Shown here: positions 45,623 to 56,152 of the stretch, one piece after another
How the letters are laid out: the number at the start of each line of letters is the position of its first letter
Position numbering within the stretch: the first letter of the stretch is position 1
Source of the DNA: Allomyces macrogynus ATCC 38327
Taxonomy: Eukaryota; Blastocladiomycota; Blastocladiomycetes; Blastocladiales; Blastocladiaceae
DNA: 64,000 bases
Direction of reading: 5' to 3'
NCBI GenBank assembly: GCA_000151295.1
Contig: GG745336.1
Coordinates: forward strand, 261,967 to 325,966
The notes under the pieces: model-generated
Database searches by the model: none
What the model saw: the letters and a program-made list of their open reading frames with translations, nothing else
What the model was told of the DNA's origin: nothing
Program-made: the position numbers and the translations under genes

Positions 45623-46492
45623 ATGCCCGCCGACCCAACCGCCGCCGCCGACGCGCCGCTCCTCGTCGACCGCACCCTCGACCACGGCCGGATCTGGCTG
45701 CTCACCCTGAACCGTCCACGCGCGGGCAACTCGATTGACGCGTCCCTCGCGACCTCGCTCGTCGCGACCTTCCGCGATGCCGAACTCGACCCGGTCGTGC
45801 GCGCCCTCGTCCTCACGGGCAGCGGCAAGTACTTTTGCACGGGCATGAACCTTGGCTCCGCCGGGCAACTCTCGTCGACCGACGACGACGACGACACGGA
45901 CCTGTTCGACATGATCCGGCGCAGCCGCGTCCCGACCGTCGCCGCACTCAACGGCCCGGCGCTCGGCGGCGGCGTTGGCCTGTTTCTCGCGTGCGACCTG
46001 CGCGTCGCCGCGCGCGATGCGTATTTGGCGTTACCGGAAGTCCGCCGCGGGCTGGTGCCTGCGCGTATCGGCCCGATTGTTGTTGAGACGTTGGGATTGG
46101 CCCGTGCCAAGAGCTTGGCCATCACGGCGGCGCGGATGCCTGTCGTGCCGGACCTGGTCGGTACCGGGATCGTCGCGCAGGTGGCGGAGGATGCGGCGCA
46201 GGTCGTGCTGGCCGCGGTGGAGATGGCGCGGAGTGTGGTTCTGGGCGCACCGGGTGCGGTACTTGCGACGCGCAGTTTGTTTGATGCGGTCGCGGTGCAT
46301 GCGCGCGGGGAGACGGGCGCGTTGGGGGACGTGCCGGAGGTGCGCAAGCGCGTGCGGCAGGCGTTTGCGCGGATGATGGGGTCGGACGAGGCCGCTGAAG
46401 GGATTCAGGCGTTTATGGCGCGTCGTGCGCCGTCGTGGGCGCCGCAAGAAGAGGGCAAGAAGAAGGAAGCGGCCGGTAAGGCCAAGTTGTGA
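45623..46492 (+). CDS. Enoyl-CoA hydratase/isomerase (crotonase) family protein, peroxisomal signal
   Basis: Crotonase-fold enzyme, single exon, 289 residues. The fold's signatures are present: LTLNRPRAGNSIDASL, the oxyanion-hole segment GSGKYFCTGMNLG and the second one ALNGPALGGGVGLFLACDLR, then LALPEVRRGLVPA. It ends AGKAKL; the final Ala-Lys-Leu is an accepted PTS1 variant, pointing to peroxisomal fatty-acid metabolism. The usual hydratase Glu pair is not plainly present in LGGGVGLFLACD, so isomerase or another crotonase activity is possible. The start at 45623 is the first ATG after stops and fits the family length. Confidence 0.88.
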   Translation: MPADPTAAADAPLLVDRTLDHGRIWLLTLNRPRAGNSIDASLATSLVATFRDAELDPVVRALVLTGSGKYFCTGMNLGSAGQLSSTDDDDDTDLFDMIRRSRVPTVAALNGPALGGGVGLFLACDLRVAARDAYLALPEVRRGLVPARIGPIVVETLGLARAKSLAITAARMPVVPDLVGTGIVAQVAEDAAQVVLAAVEMARSVVLGAPGAVLATRSLFDAVAVHARGETGALGDVPEVRKRVRQAFARMMGSDEAAEGIQAFMARRAPSWAPQEEGKKKEAAGKAKL

Positions 46493-46631
46493 AGGACAGC
46501 ACCGATTTCATTTTGTTTTTGGATCGTTTTGAATGGAAGAGGGCCGGCTGGATCGGCCCGGTCCGCCAAATAAATCAAATCCTCTTCGCACGGTTGCCAT
46601 CGCCCAGTGCATGACGACGACTAGTGAGCGC

Positions 46632-48899
46632 TCATGCCCCCGCGCGCGCGTTATCTCGTATCTTTTGGGGGCGGGTCGGCCACCTGGAACCCAAACACCC
46701 GCGGACCGTCGCCAACGCGTGCACAAACCCCTTGTGTCCACGGAGAGTCCCCGTACACGCCATGGCGCGCGGGTCCCAGCGCTTGATCGTATGGTCAAAC
46801 GAAGCACTGAACAGTGTGCCGTCATACACTTGCAGCTGCCACACTTCCCCAGTTGTGGCCCGCGAGCACGGCCACGGGCGCCGATGGCGTCTCGCCCGAC
46901 CCAGCGGCCGACCGCAAGTCGAGCGCCGAAATGGTCGCGTCGTAGGTGGACGCAAATATCAGGCCGGCGTCCGGGCACGTCGCAACGTCGAGCACCTCCG
47001 AGTCGAGCGTGAGTGTCCGCACGCACTGGCCGGTTACGCGGTCCCACACGCGCACTGTCTTGTCGTTTGACGCCGTGAGCAAGCTGGTCCCGGCGACCCG
47101 CAGCGCGTTGATGCCCTCAGTGTGCCCCTGGAAGAGGCCGACGCACGGGATCGATGCGGTTGGTGCCACATCCGTTGCCTGCAAGTCCCACACACGCACG
47201 GTGCGGTCGCCCGACCCGCTGTACAGCAGCCGGCGCTGCGAGTCGTCGTCGTTGGCGATCGCCAGCGAGTAGATCTTGCCCTGGTGCGCGACGAGCGTGT
47301 CGAGCAGGAGCGGCGAGGTGCGGGTCGCGCTTGGCGCCGCGGCGGATTCTCTGGACCACGGGCGCGACGTTTCGGCACCAGCACCGTCGACGGTCATGGC
47401 CGTGGTCCCCGTGTGCACGCTGCTCACGCTCGACCGGCGCGCGCGACGCAGGTCCCACACCTTGATCGTGCCGTCCTTGGACGCGGAAAAGAGTCGCTGT
47501 TGCTGGTCATCGACGGCCAGCGACCACACGGTCTCACGGTGCTCATTGAGCGTTTTCATATGCGTGCCGGTTTCTGCGTTGAAGATCTGGGGGAAGTGCG
47601 AAAATGAGAAATCTGGATGTGAGAAGCTCGCTCGCGGCGAGTGGTGAGACGCACCTTGATGCTCCCATCGTGCCCGCCCGAGAAAATGGTGCCGTCGTGG
47701 TAGGTGACCGACGTGACGCCGCATGTGTGCTCGCGGATCGTTCGTCGGCACTGGATCTCGCCGGCGGGGAATGGCTAGAGGACGCGGAGAAAAATGAGCG
47801 ACACGGTCGGCGGATCAAAGCCGTCGCGATAACGTACGTCTTCCTCAACGCGCATCGCCTCGTCCAAGTCCACCTCGGGCGCCGGACTGAGCGTGCCGTC
47901 TGACGGCACCGCGACCAGCAGACCCGTGACCGGGTGCTTGGTCAGGAGCATCGTCAGCCGCCCAATCTCGGCCTGCTGGTGCTTGACCGTTTCCTCGAGC
48001 TGCTGCAGTCGGCGCTCGGTCACCTCGAGGTACTTGGTGAGCGGCGTGAACACGCAGCTCGACTGGATATGCCGCTCTACCTCTTGCACCGTGCCTATTG
48101 TCGGGATCAAGTGAGTGAGCGAGCATTCTGGTGCGGGAATATGAAGCAGGAGCAAAGCGTACCGCTGAACGTGCACCCAAACGACTCGTTCTTGCACCGC
48201 GCCGGCGCGAACCCGCACGTGCGCGTATGGTGGTCGAGCGAGTCGAGTCGCACAATCGACGTGCATCCATACCGGCGGTAGTGGCAGTAAACGGGTAGCT
48301 CCGAGATCAGGCCGGCCAGAGCGAGGTTCGGGTGCAGATCTAGAATCAATCCAGGTCAGAAAAAAGAACAATCACGGAGCAACGGCAATCTGAAGCCAAC
48401 ACACCATCAGCCTTAATTCGGCGTCGACACAGCGGGCAATACGGCTCAATCTCGAGCGACTGCGCGATACACGCGGCGCAGTACGAGTGGTGGCAGACGT
48501 GCGTGATAACCGGGTCGGTGCACACGTCGTGGCAGCTGGCGAGTGATTGTTGAACGTCAGGTCCCTCGCACGTCGGATCTGACGCCAGACCAAACGAGCG
48601 TACATCGGGCACATCAACGACAGGGACGGCTGCTGCACGAACAGCACCTCATCGTCAATGGACGGCGGAATCGTGGTCGCTGCTTGGGCGACGGTGGTCA
48701 TGGCCATGGTTGCGACTGCGGGTCCCGACACGGAACGTTGTGGTTGCGGCGGCCGTGCTGAGTGGTCGGCGGTCGGGCTGGTCACTGGCGGGGTCGCGCT
48801 TGGTCCGGAAGGAGGAGGAGCGAAAGCTCGAGGTGGGGTTGCGGACCCTGCATTCACGCTTGCAGGCCACAGTGCAGCAGTGGAGGAAGGGTCGGCCAT
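46632..48899 (-). CDS. RING-TRAF zinc finger-coiled coil-WD40 protein, TRAF7-like
   Basis: Probable E3 ubiquitin ligase with the domain order of TRAF7. Minus-strand exons are 48899-48604, 48535-48405, 48339-48163, 48094-47805, 47774-47655 and 47586-46632; every join keeps phase. The RING is CPICHDVCTDPVITHVCHHS followed by YCAACIAQSLEIEPYCPLC. Next come TRAF-type fingers (YCHYRRYGCTSIVRLDSLDH, ARCKNESFGCTFSG), a coiled coil (RRLQQLEETVKHQQAEIGRL) and WD40 repeats (HDGTIFSGGHDGSIKIFN, FSASKDGTIKVWDL, LTASNDKTVRVWDRVTG, FSASFDHTIKRWD). One base too many in the CCCC run at 46847-46850 breaks the frame before the last repeat; GHNWEVWQLQVYDGTLF results if one is dropped. The extreme C-terminus is uncertain. 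Confidence 0.85.
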
Positions 48900-49455
48900 G
48901 GTGGTTGCGGGCGAACGGGGCGGATCAGCGCACGGTAGCGGCCGGAATGGCGCGATGCACCAAGTGGGCAGCTATAATGTCGTTGTTGTCGTCAAAGTCG
49001 GCGCGGGTTCGCTGGCGCACATGATGAAATAATCGCGTCTGCGTGCAGCATGGCGTTGATTGTCGCTGCAAAGCATCGGTGGCCACCGGAACCCCACGGA
49101 TCCACCTTGACATCCGAGAATGCAAAGCCGAAAGGTGGGAGCCATGTTAGGCGTCTCACGCCTCCCTCGGATTCAACGCAAGTCAACGTCCATGCCATAT
49201 GCTAAGCGTCACGTCACGTTGGCCGTCGATCAAAAGCAACTCTGCTGGTCATTTCTCTCATGCCTTTTCTTGTCGTCCACAAACCAGCTGCAAGTGTCGC
49301 TGCAACTTGCCGCAAGCACCCGCAAAAGACGATTTCGTTGATTTCGAGGCACTGCAACGGCCTTTTGACCGACATTGACCTGTGCACAACGACTGGAAGC
49401 CATTTCTTGCCGTGATTTCTTGCCGTGATCCGCTGCACCACTGCTGTTGACCACC
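48900..49455. promoter_or_regulatory. Divergent promoter region, TRAF7-like / CFAP57
   Basis: 556 bp between opposing start codons. No gene is seen. It must carry both promoters; CFAP57 would be expected to be expressed around zoospore formation. Confidence 0.35.
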
Positions 49456-52400
49456 ATGTCCATTGCAAGTGTTGTGCCGACGTATGATTCAGCCCATGCT
49501 CGACAGTTTTATGTGCCGATGCGCGGCCGGGCCTGCGCACTCGCATGCAATTGGCAGCAACAAACATTTCTGGGGAACGCCCCAAGGCTCATTGGTGATG
49601 GTTTGTGCCATTTAGCACCGTGTTTGGCGCGCGAAACTCGGCGCGCGACTCGTTCCAGTTTCTCGACGACCAGTCGCTCGTCTACGTCGCTGGAGGGAAC
49701 GTGGTTGGTCCGTTTTATCAGTTGCTGCCCAAGCCCAATCTGTGCGGTCATTGACAACCCATCGTGGCCGCATTAGTCTACTTGCCGCAAACCAGGACGC
49801 AAAAGTTTGTGCCCGCGTCGCAACGCGACGCCGTCATCACGGCGTTGTGCGTGACCCGTGAGCGCCATTACCTCGCCGTCGCCGAACGCACCCTCTTGAC
49901 CACTCCTACCACGGCGCCAACCTCACCCGATGCCTCGTTGGCCGACGCGCAGGCGAATGTGTTGAACCGGTTCGGCGCACGACCAGGTCGCGCGGCAAAG
50001 CAGTCGGATGCTGCTGCCCCGGCGGCATCCTCATCCTACTCATCGGTCCACACACACGGGCGACCCGTCGTGCATATTTACGGTCTGCCCACGTTCCGAA
50101 AGCGCAAGACCATTTCCGTCGACGAAGTCTACCCGCTCCAGGATCGGCACCCGAAGGTATGGTTGATGTTCACCAGCGGCTTGCATCGCTGACAGGGTGC
50201 TGACAGAACCTGATCGCCCGCCGTTGCAGGACGTGTGGGCTGTTTCGTTTAGCGCCGACTCGAAGAACATGGCCATCATCACCGCCGACCTGTTTCTCTC
50301 GTTTTGGGTCTGGGAAAAGTCGCGGTGTCTTGGCACGGCCATCATCGACGTAACGAGCGCAGGCGCCGGTGCCGGCACATCGGCCAGTTTGGACACATCC
50401 TCCAAGTCGTCGAGTCGCCAGCGCCGCACGTCGCCGCACACCAGGCTCGCGGGGTTCGGGTGGAATAACGCGGCGAGCGCAGCCACGTCCATGAATGCAG
50501 CCAATGTCGGACCCGCTCCACCGCCGGATTACTTGGCGACGCTCACCGTCACGGTCAACCCGCACGACGACGAGTGCATGGTCGTACACGCGCGCGGTCT
50601 TTTCCGCATGTTTCGCAGCTCCGACGGCGTTTTGAAGCCCGTCGCAGTGACGTTACCAGTGCCCGAGTCGGTGCGCTGCTTTCTACTTCCCCAATTCACC
50701 TCGTTGGGCTTGTGCTCATCGCTCATCGTCTCAAGGATATCACGTCTTTCTCGTGGCTCAGTGCAGTCCGCTTCATCCTCGGCGCGCGCGGTGTACTGCA
50801 CATCATGGAGAACGGCGTTCTGAAATCGACGCTCCCGCTGGACGCATCGCCGATGGGCCTGTCGCCCGGTGGCCCCGACCCGGCGCTCGATGCGTCGACA
50901 GGCAAACCCTCGTTTCACTCGCCGTCGATTCACGCCACGGAAGCATCAGGTCCCGTCGATGCCCTGGTCGTTTCCGGCCGGCTCGTCGTGGCTGCCGCAC
51001 ACGGATCGATTTACGTGCATGAGCGTAACCAGCGCGACCATGTCGATTACCTGAAACTCGTCACACGCACGCCAATCCCAATGGGCCACAGTGGAACGCA
51101 CTTGTCGACGGCGAGTGTTGCGTCGGTCGCGCACGACCACCCGGTCACGCGGCGCGTCAAGTCGCTGGTCGTCAACTCGTCCGAGGAAAGTATGCTCGTG
51201 GTCATGGACGATGGCGCGTGTCTGATGTTCAATATTTCCGTCGTCGAGTTGGCCAAGGTTCGTCACGATTTGTGATTCGAACGCTCTTCAGCGACTTTTC
51301 TCTCATTTTCACCATGTCGAAAGCAGGGCGACGCGCTCAGCTCGAGCCTCTGTTTGCCGTCGGTCCACATGGCGCCGATCACGGGCATGGACATTTGCGT
51401 GCGCAAGTCGCTGATTGCCACGACCAGCACTGACCGCAGCATCCGGCTCTGGAACTTTGTCTCTTTCGGGTCGGACCTGTGCAAATACTTTCCCGAGGAG
51501 CCGTCGTGCATCTCGTTCCACCCATCGGGTGCGTATTGCGATATTCACTCGCCACGCCACCGTCCTCTCCACGTTTCTGATGCCGGGTCGCCGTTACGTA
51601 GGCTACTACCTCCTCGCCGGCTTCCCCGACAAGCTACGTCTCATGACGATCCTGCCCGACGACCTGCGCGTAATCCGCGAATTCCCCGTGCGTGGGTGCC
51701 GCGAATGCGCCTTTGCGCGCGGCGGCCATTTGTTCGCTGCCGTGCAAGCGTCCATTATTTCCATCTACGACGCGTGGACGTTTGACCTCGTCGCCTCGCT
51801 CAAGGGCCACAATGGCCGAATCCGGTCGCTCTATTGGACGCGCGGCACCGTCGGGCAAGGACTCATGGTCGGCGCCGGCGCGGCACTCGCGGCGCCCACA
51901 GGTGTGAGTGCTACCGCTGCGGGCGCGACGGGTAAGGCCGCGCTCATGGACCTCGACGACGCGCGGCTCGTGTCTTGCGGTGCCGACGGCGCCGTCTACA
52001 CGTGGGTCATGCGTGACGTGCTCTCGCGGCAGAACCAGGTGGCCGCGGCGAATGACGGCGGCGGGTCGCCGAGCGGCAAGTCTTCCCCCGCTGGCCGCGG
52101 CACGGCCACCGGCGACGGCACCACCGCGACTGCGCCTGGCCCGCGCGCGGCGGCGCCAATGAAACGGCAAAACGAGTATATTCTCAAGGGCGTGTCCTTT
52201 GCGTCGGCCGTGGACGTGGCGTGCACGACGTATGCGGTCGGGTCCGACCGCGTCGTCCGCGCGATCGTCGACTCGCTCGTCGTGCGCGAAGTCAAGAACG
52301 CGTCAGCCGACGTGACGCAAATCACGGCGTCGCAGTCGGGTCGAATGATGTTTGTCGGGACGGGCGCTGGGACGGTCAAGGCTGTGCGGTGTCCGTTCCC

Positions 52401-54288
52401 GCCGGACGCGACGAGCCTGGATGCCGAGGACATTGCGCAAGAGCATATGGCGCATGCCGCGCCGATCGCAAAACTGCGCGTGTCATTTGACGACCGGTAC
52501 CTGGTTTCCGCGGCCGACGACGGGTGTATCATGGTGTGCCGGATCGCCGACCGTGAGTCGGCCACGGCGCGCGCAAATGCTCTGTCGGTCATGGGTGGGG
52601 TCTCGACGCGCGCGACCAGCCCGACGGGCCAGGCCGCTGACGGGTCGTCGCCGACGTCGCCGTCGTCGGTCCCGCTCGTCTCGACCGCGGCCGACCTTGG
52701 GTACGCTGACGAGGTGATTGTGACCAAGTCGGACCTCGAGGAAAAGACGGCGGCGATCCACGAGTTGCGCACGCGGCTCGAGGAGCTGAAAATGGAGCAC
52801 GACTACCAGCTGCGGCTCAAGGACATGCACTTGCAAGACCGGATCAAGGAGCTGACCTCGGAGCTGACGAAAGTGATTGAGACTCTCAAGATCAGCTCGG
52901 TCGTGCTGCGGTCGGAAAAGGACAAGGAAGAGGCCAAGCACAAGGACGACTACCAGATGCTCGTGACGCGCAATGCGCGCGAGCTGCGCGACGCCGAGAA
53001 CCGCAACAATCAGCAGCTCATGAACGAGTACGAAAAGTTTCAGACGCTGCAGGACGCGATGCGGCAGCGGCAGCTCGAGTGGGAGCACCAGTACGAGGCG
53101 TTTGAGGGCGACCGCATGGCGCAGATGCAGGCCATGACCGAGCATTTCGAGACGCTGCTCAAGACCAAGGCGCAGGAGGTGCTCAAGATGCAAGAGGACA
53201 TGGACACGCAGCTGCGCGAGTTTGGCGAGCACCAGCGACAGCAGGCCGACGATATCGAGACCGAGGTCGCGCAGCTCGAGGCCAAGTACGAGGCACAGCT
53301 CAAGACCGAGCGCGAAGTGAGCTTCCGGTTCAAGGGCGAGAACGGGATCATGAAGAAGAAGTTCCTGACGTTGAACAAGGAAATCGAGGACAACAAGGTG
53401 GAAATGGCCAAGCTGCGCGACAACGAGAACCGGCTGCGCAAGATCATGACAGCCTACGAGCGCGAGGTGGCCGGCTTGAAGCACGAGATGCTCGAGCGCG
53501 ACAAGTTGATCCAGGAGCAGGAGCGGCGCGTCTACGACTTGAAAAAGGCCAACCAGGAGCTCGAAAAGTACAAGTTTGTGCTTGACCACAAGATCAAGGA
53601 CCTCAAGCGCCAGATTGAGCCGCGCGAAGCCAAGATTGCCGACATGCGCGCGCAGATTCTCGACACGAACGCTGCGCTCGGCGAGCGCCGCAAGCACGAG
53701 CTCGCGATGCGCCAGGCCGAGCGCGACTTGCAGGAGGCACTCGCTCAGGCCAACTCGACGGCCGCGGCACACCATCGGCGCGCGCAGGCGCTCGTCCATC
53801 TCGTCAAGCAGATCCAGACCGACTTGACGCTCGCCGTCGACTACATCCAGGACCCCCCGCTGCTGAAGCGAGCAGTGCAGACTATGCACGCACGGCATTG
53901 CGCGGGTATGGAGCCGGCACCGACCAAGCCGCAGTCGCCGCGCGACGACGAGCTCAAACGGCAAGAGGCGGCGTTGCGCAAGACAATTCGTGACCTCAAG
54001 GCGGCCGTGCAGCGGCAAGCCAACGAGTTCCGGCTCGAGCACTTTGTGCACGTCAAGGAGAACAAGGCCTTGATCGCCGAGATTCGCCAGTTGCAGCAGA
54101 TCAAGGGTGCGGTGATGCTCTGCATTTGGAAAGACGAGCGCAGCTTCCGTTACTTACCTTGCTGCATCCTCGCATGTGCAGCGTCACTGCCGCTGATTCA
54201 CGTCAAGAACGGACCGCTGACACGGTCCGAGAACGCATTGGGGAGCCAGACTTCGTACATGAGCGACTCGCAGACTTTTGTTGTTTGA
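49456..54288 (+). CDS. CFAP57: Cilia- and flagella-associated protein 57 (WDR65)
   Basis: Axonemal WD40 plus coiled-coil protein needed for inner dynein arm placement. Exons are 49456-49481, 49616-49707, 49777-50156, 50230-50670, 50736-51257, 51324-51528 and 51602-54288; each join is in phase. The joins give VVPTTVFGARNS, GGNVVVYLPQTRTQKF, DRHPKDVWAVSFSADS, and SFHPSGYYLLAGFPDKLRLM. Family landmarks include VRGCRECAFARGGHLFAAVQ, DEVIVTKSDLEEKTAAIHEL, DYQLRLKDMHLQDRIKELT, GENGIMKKKFLTLNKEIEDN and YDLKKANQELEKYKFVLDHK. The second intron uses the donor GTCCGT. A further intron near 54105 may replace the last 50-60 residues, which do not look like the family's end. A long minus-strand open frame opposite the coiled coil is a shadow. 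Confidence 0.93.
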
Positions 54289-54405
54289 TTGCCATTTGTG
54301 CTTGTCGTGCACAGACAGGCTCTTCGATCCATTTTTCATCCACTAATCAAAAATCATTTCATCACCATTTCGCTGGCAACCTGGGGCAGCCAGCATCTAA
54401 AAGTG

Positions 54406-55779
54406 CTACCCGTCAAACCGTTTCTCATCAGCGAGCTCATGCTTCTGCTCCTTGAGCCGCTCGCGCATCTGCTTCCTAACGACACGATAGTTGTTCGAAA
54501 CAAGAAGCACGGTCGGCATGACCGACGCATCAACGCCGCTGACTGGAGACAGTGGCGGGGAGGCGATTGTCATTGCATCCTCGCCGTCAAACGCAGCAAA
54601 TTGGCGCGGATGCACGCCACGTCCCGGTGCTGCATTGAGAGAGATCCTGTCGCTCCACCAGTCGAGTCCATGAGCGTAGGAGCGCGCGCCGTTTTCCGGG
54701 ATGCGACCCCAGCGCGCCAACCAAAGCATGAACGACGACCATGAACGCGACACCGCGTTGCGATGAGGGAGAGAGAACGGGCCAAATGACGTTCACACTT
54801 GGCGCTGGTTGGCGTAAAACTGCACGTTAAACGCGGACACTGGGCGCGCGTCGGAACGGTTGCCGACATGGCAGCAAACGGATCCATGCCGGTCGGGTAC
54901 TCGATCAGGACCAGCGTCGCCTTGAACGTCAGGTCCTCGACGAGCATGCGCCGATCCACGTGCTTGGGAGGAGTGGGAGCGGGAGCGCCAATGCTGGCGT
55001 CGTGAAACGGTTCAAACAGAAAGCGCGGCGTGGTGCCGAGAGTTCGCCGTTTTCTGATCAAGTCACGCACACCGCGCAGATCCGGGTAAAGAAAGAGCTG
55101 CATGACGACCGTGTCGAAGAGCATCGGCAGCCGCCGCGAAAAACCGAGCACAACCGTGAAGACAAGGAGGGCGAGCGTCGCAACCGCTTCCCAAATGCCG
55201 ATGCGCACAGCGTCCGCCGAGCATTGCTGTGGCCATCCGGGTCGGTCCACGACGGGTACGATGCCGAACCGTCAGCGGCGATGCCTCCCGAGTCCATACG
55301 TATCTGCACACGTCCAATCCGAGAGTTGTCCAAGAATCTATCGTCAGCGACCGAGTCGGGCCCCCACCACCGTAACAACAGGCCCATGGTCAAGATCGGG
55401 CGCGGCTTAGCTCGACTCGCCGGATCCAGCTTCACTTGCTCGACCGCATCGGCCATGACCGAGGGCTCCATGCATCGAACGTGATAGTTCCCATCATGGT
55501 TGACGATCTGGGCGGCCGCGACAAAACCTCCGCGCTTGGCGACGACCGAGCCCGAGGAAGAGAGATCGGTTGGGCTCTTGAAATGCGCACGACCACGCCG
55601 AACACTTGCGCGCCGGTCAAGTATTGCAGAGTCTGCAGCATTTCCGACGCCACCGGCTGTTTGCTGTTTCCGGAAACCTGGGCGGTGGACATACACGACG
55701 AGTTAGTCGATGCGCACAAGAAACGCAACGACGGTGGCACGAGGGACAGACTGCCAAATGGCAAACTCGACGGGTCCAA
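54406..55779 (-). CDS. Hypothetical membrane-associated protein, gene model incomplete
   Basis: Not recognised. Protein-like sequence runs over several frames on the minus strand. A first part has LQYLTGAQVFGVVVRI; if the AAA run at 55581-55583 lacks one base it continues FKSPTDLSSSGSVVAKRGGF and HDGNYHVRCMEPSVMADAVE. Later comes a hydrophobic stretch (AVATLALLVFTVVLGFSRRL), then VMQLFLYPDLRGVRDLIRKR, DRRMLVEDLTFKATLVLIEY, and at the end VSNNYRVVRKQMRERLKEQK and a stop at 54406. At least three exons are implied. One membrane span is likely. The tail-to-tail arrangement with CFAP57 leaves only about 120 bp between their ends. Confidence 0.45.
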
Positions 55780-56152
55780 GCAGGATTTCGGTGGCCCATG
55801 ATGTGATTGTTGAGGATCAGGGAAAGACAGCTGGTTTTGCGCTCACGATTCTGCTAAGTTCTGCTGTTCACCACGCGCCGAGACTCGTTGTGGGGGGCGG
55901 TTTCGCAGCTCGACTTCGCACGAATGATCCATCTCGGTCTATTCGAGAGGATTGAACGACCGCTCAATTGATTGGGCGCTCGAAGACCATCAGCATGGGG
56001 CAAGGGTGGCCGAAGGCGGTGGAGGGGGTCAAGGGGGTCGAGGGGGTCGAGAGCTTGCAACAAAATGGTTTGTGGCCTGTTGTGGTCTTGGCTGGAACAC
56101 CGCGATCGTTGGAGACATCGTAGAAATCAGCCAACCCCGAACCTCTCCTCCC

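Noticed and set aside
52483..54051. 522-codon minus-strand open frame opposite CFAP57
   Set aside because: It is Leu/Val-rich because it mirrors the coiled-coil codons of CFAP57. The plus strand has clear family motifs and spliced joins.
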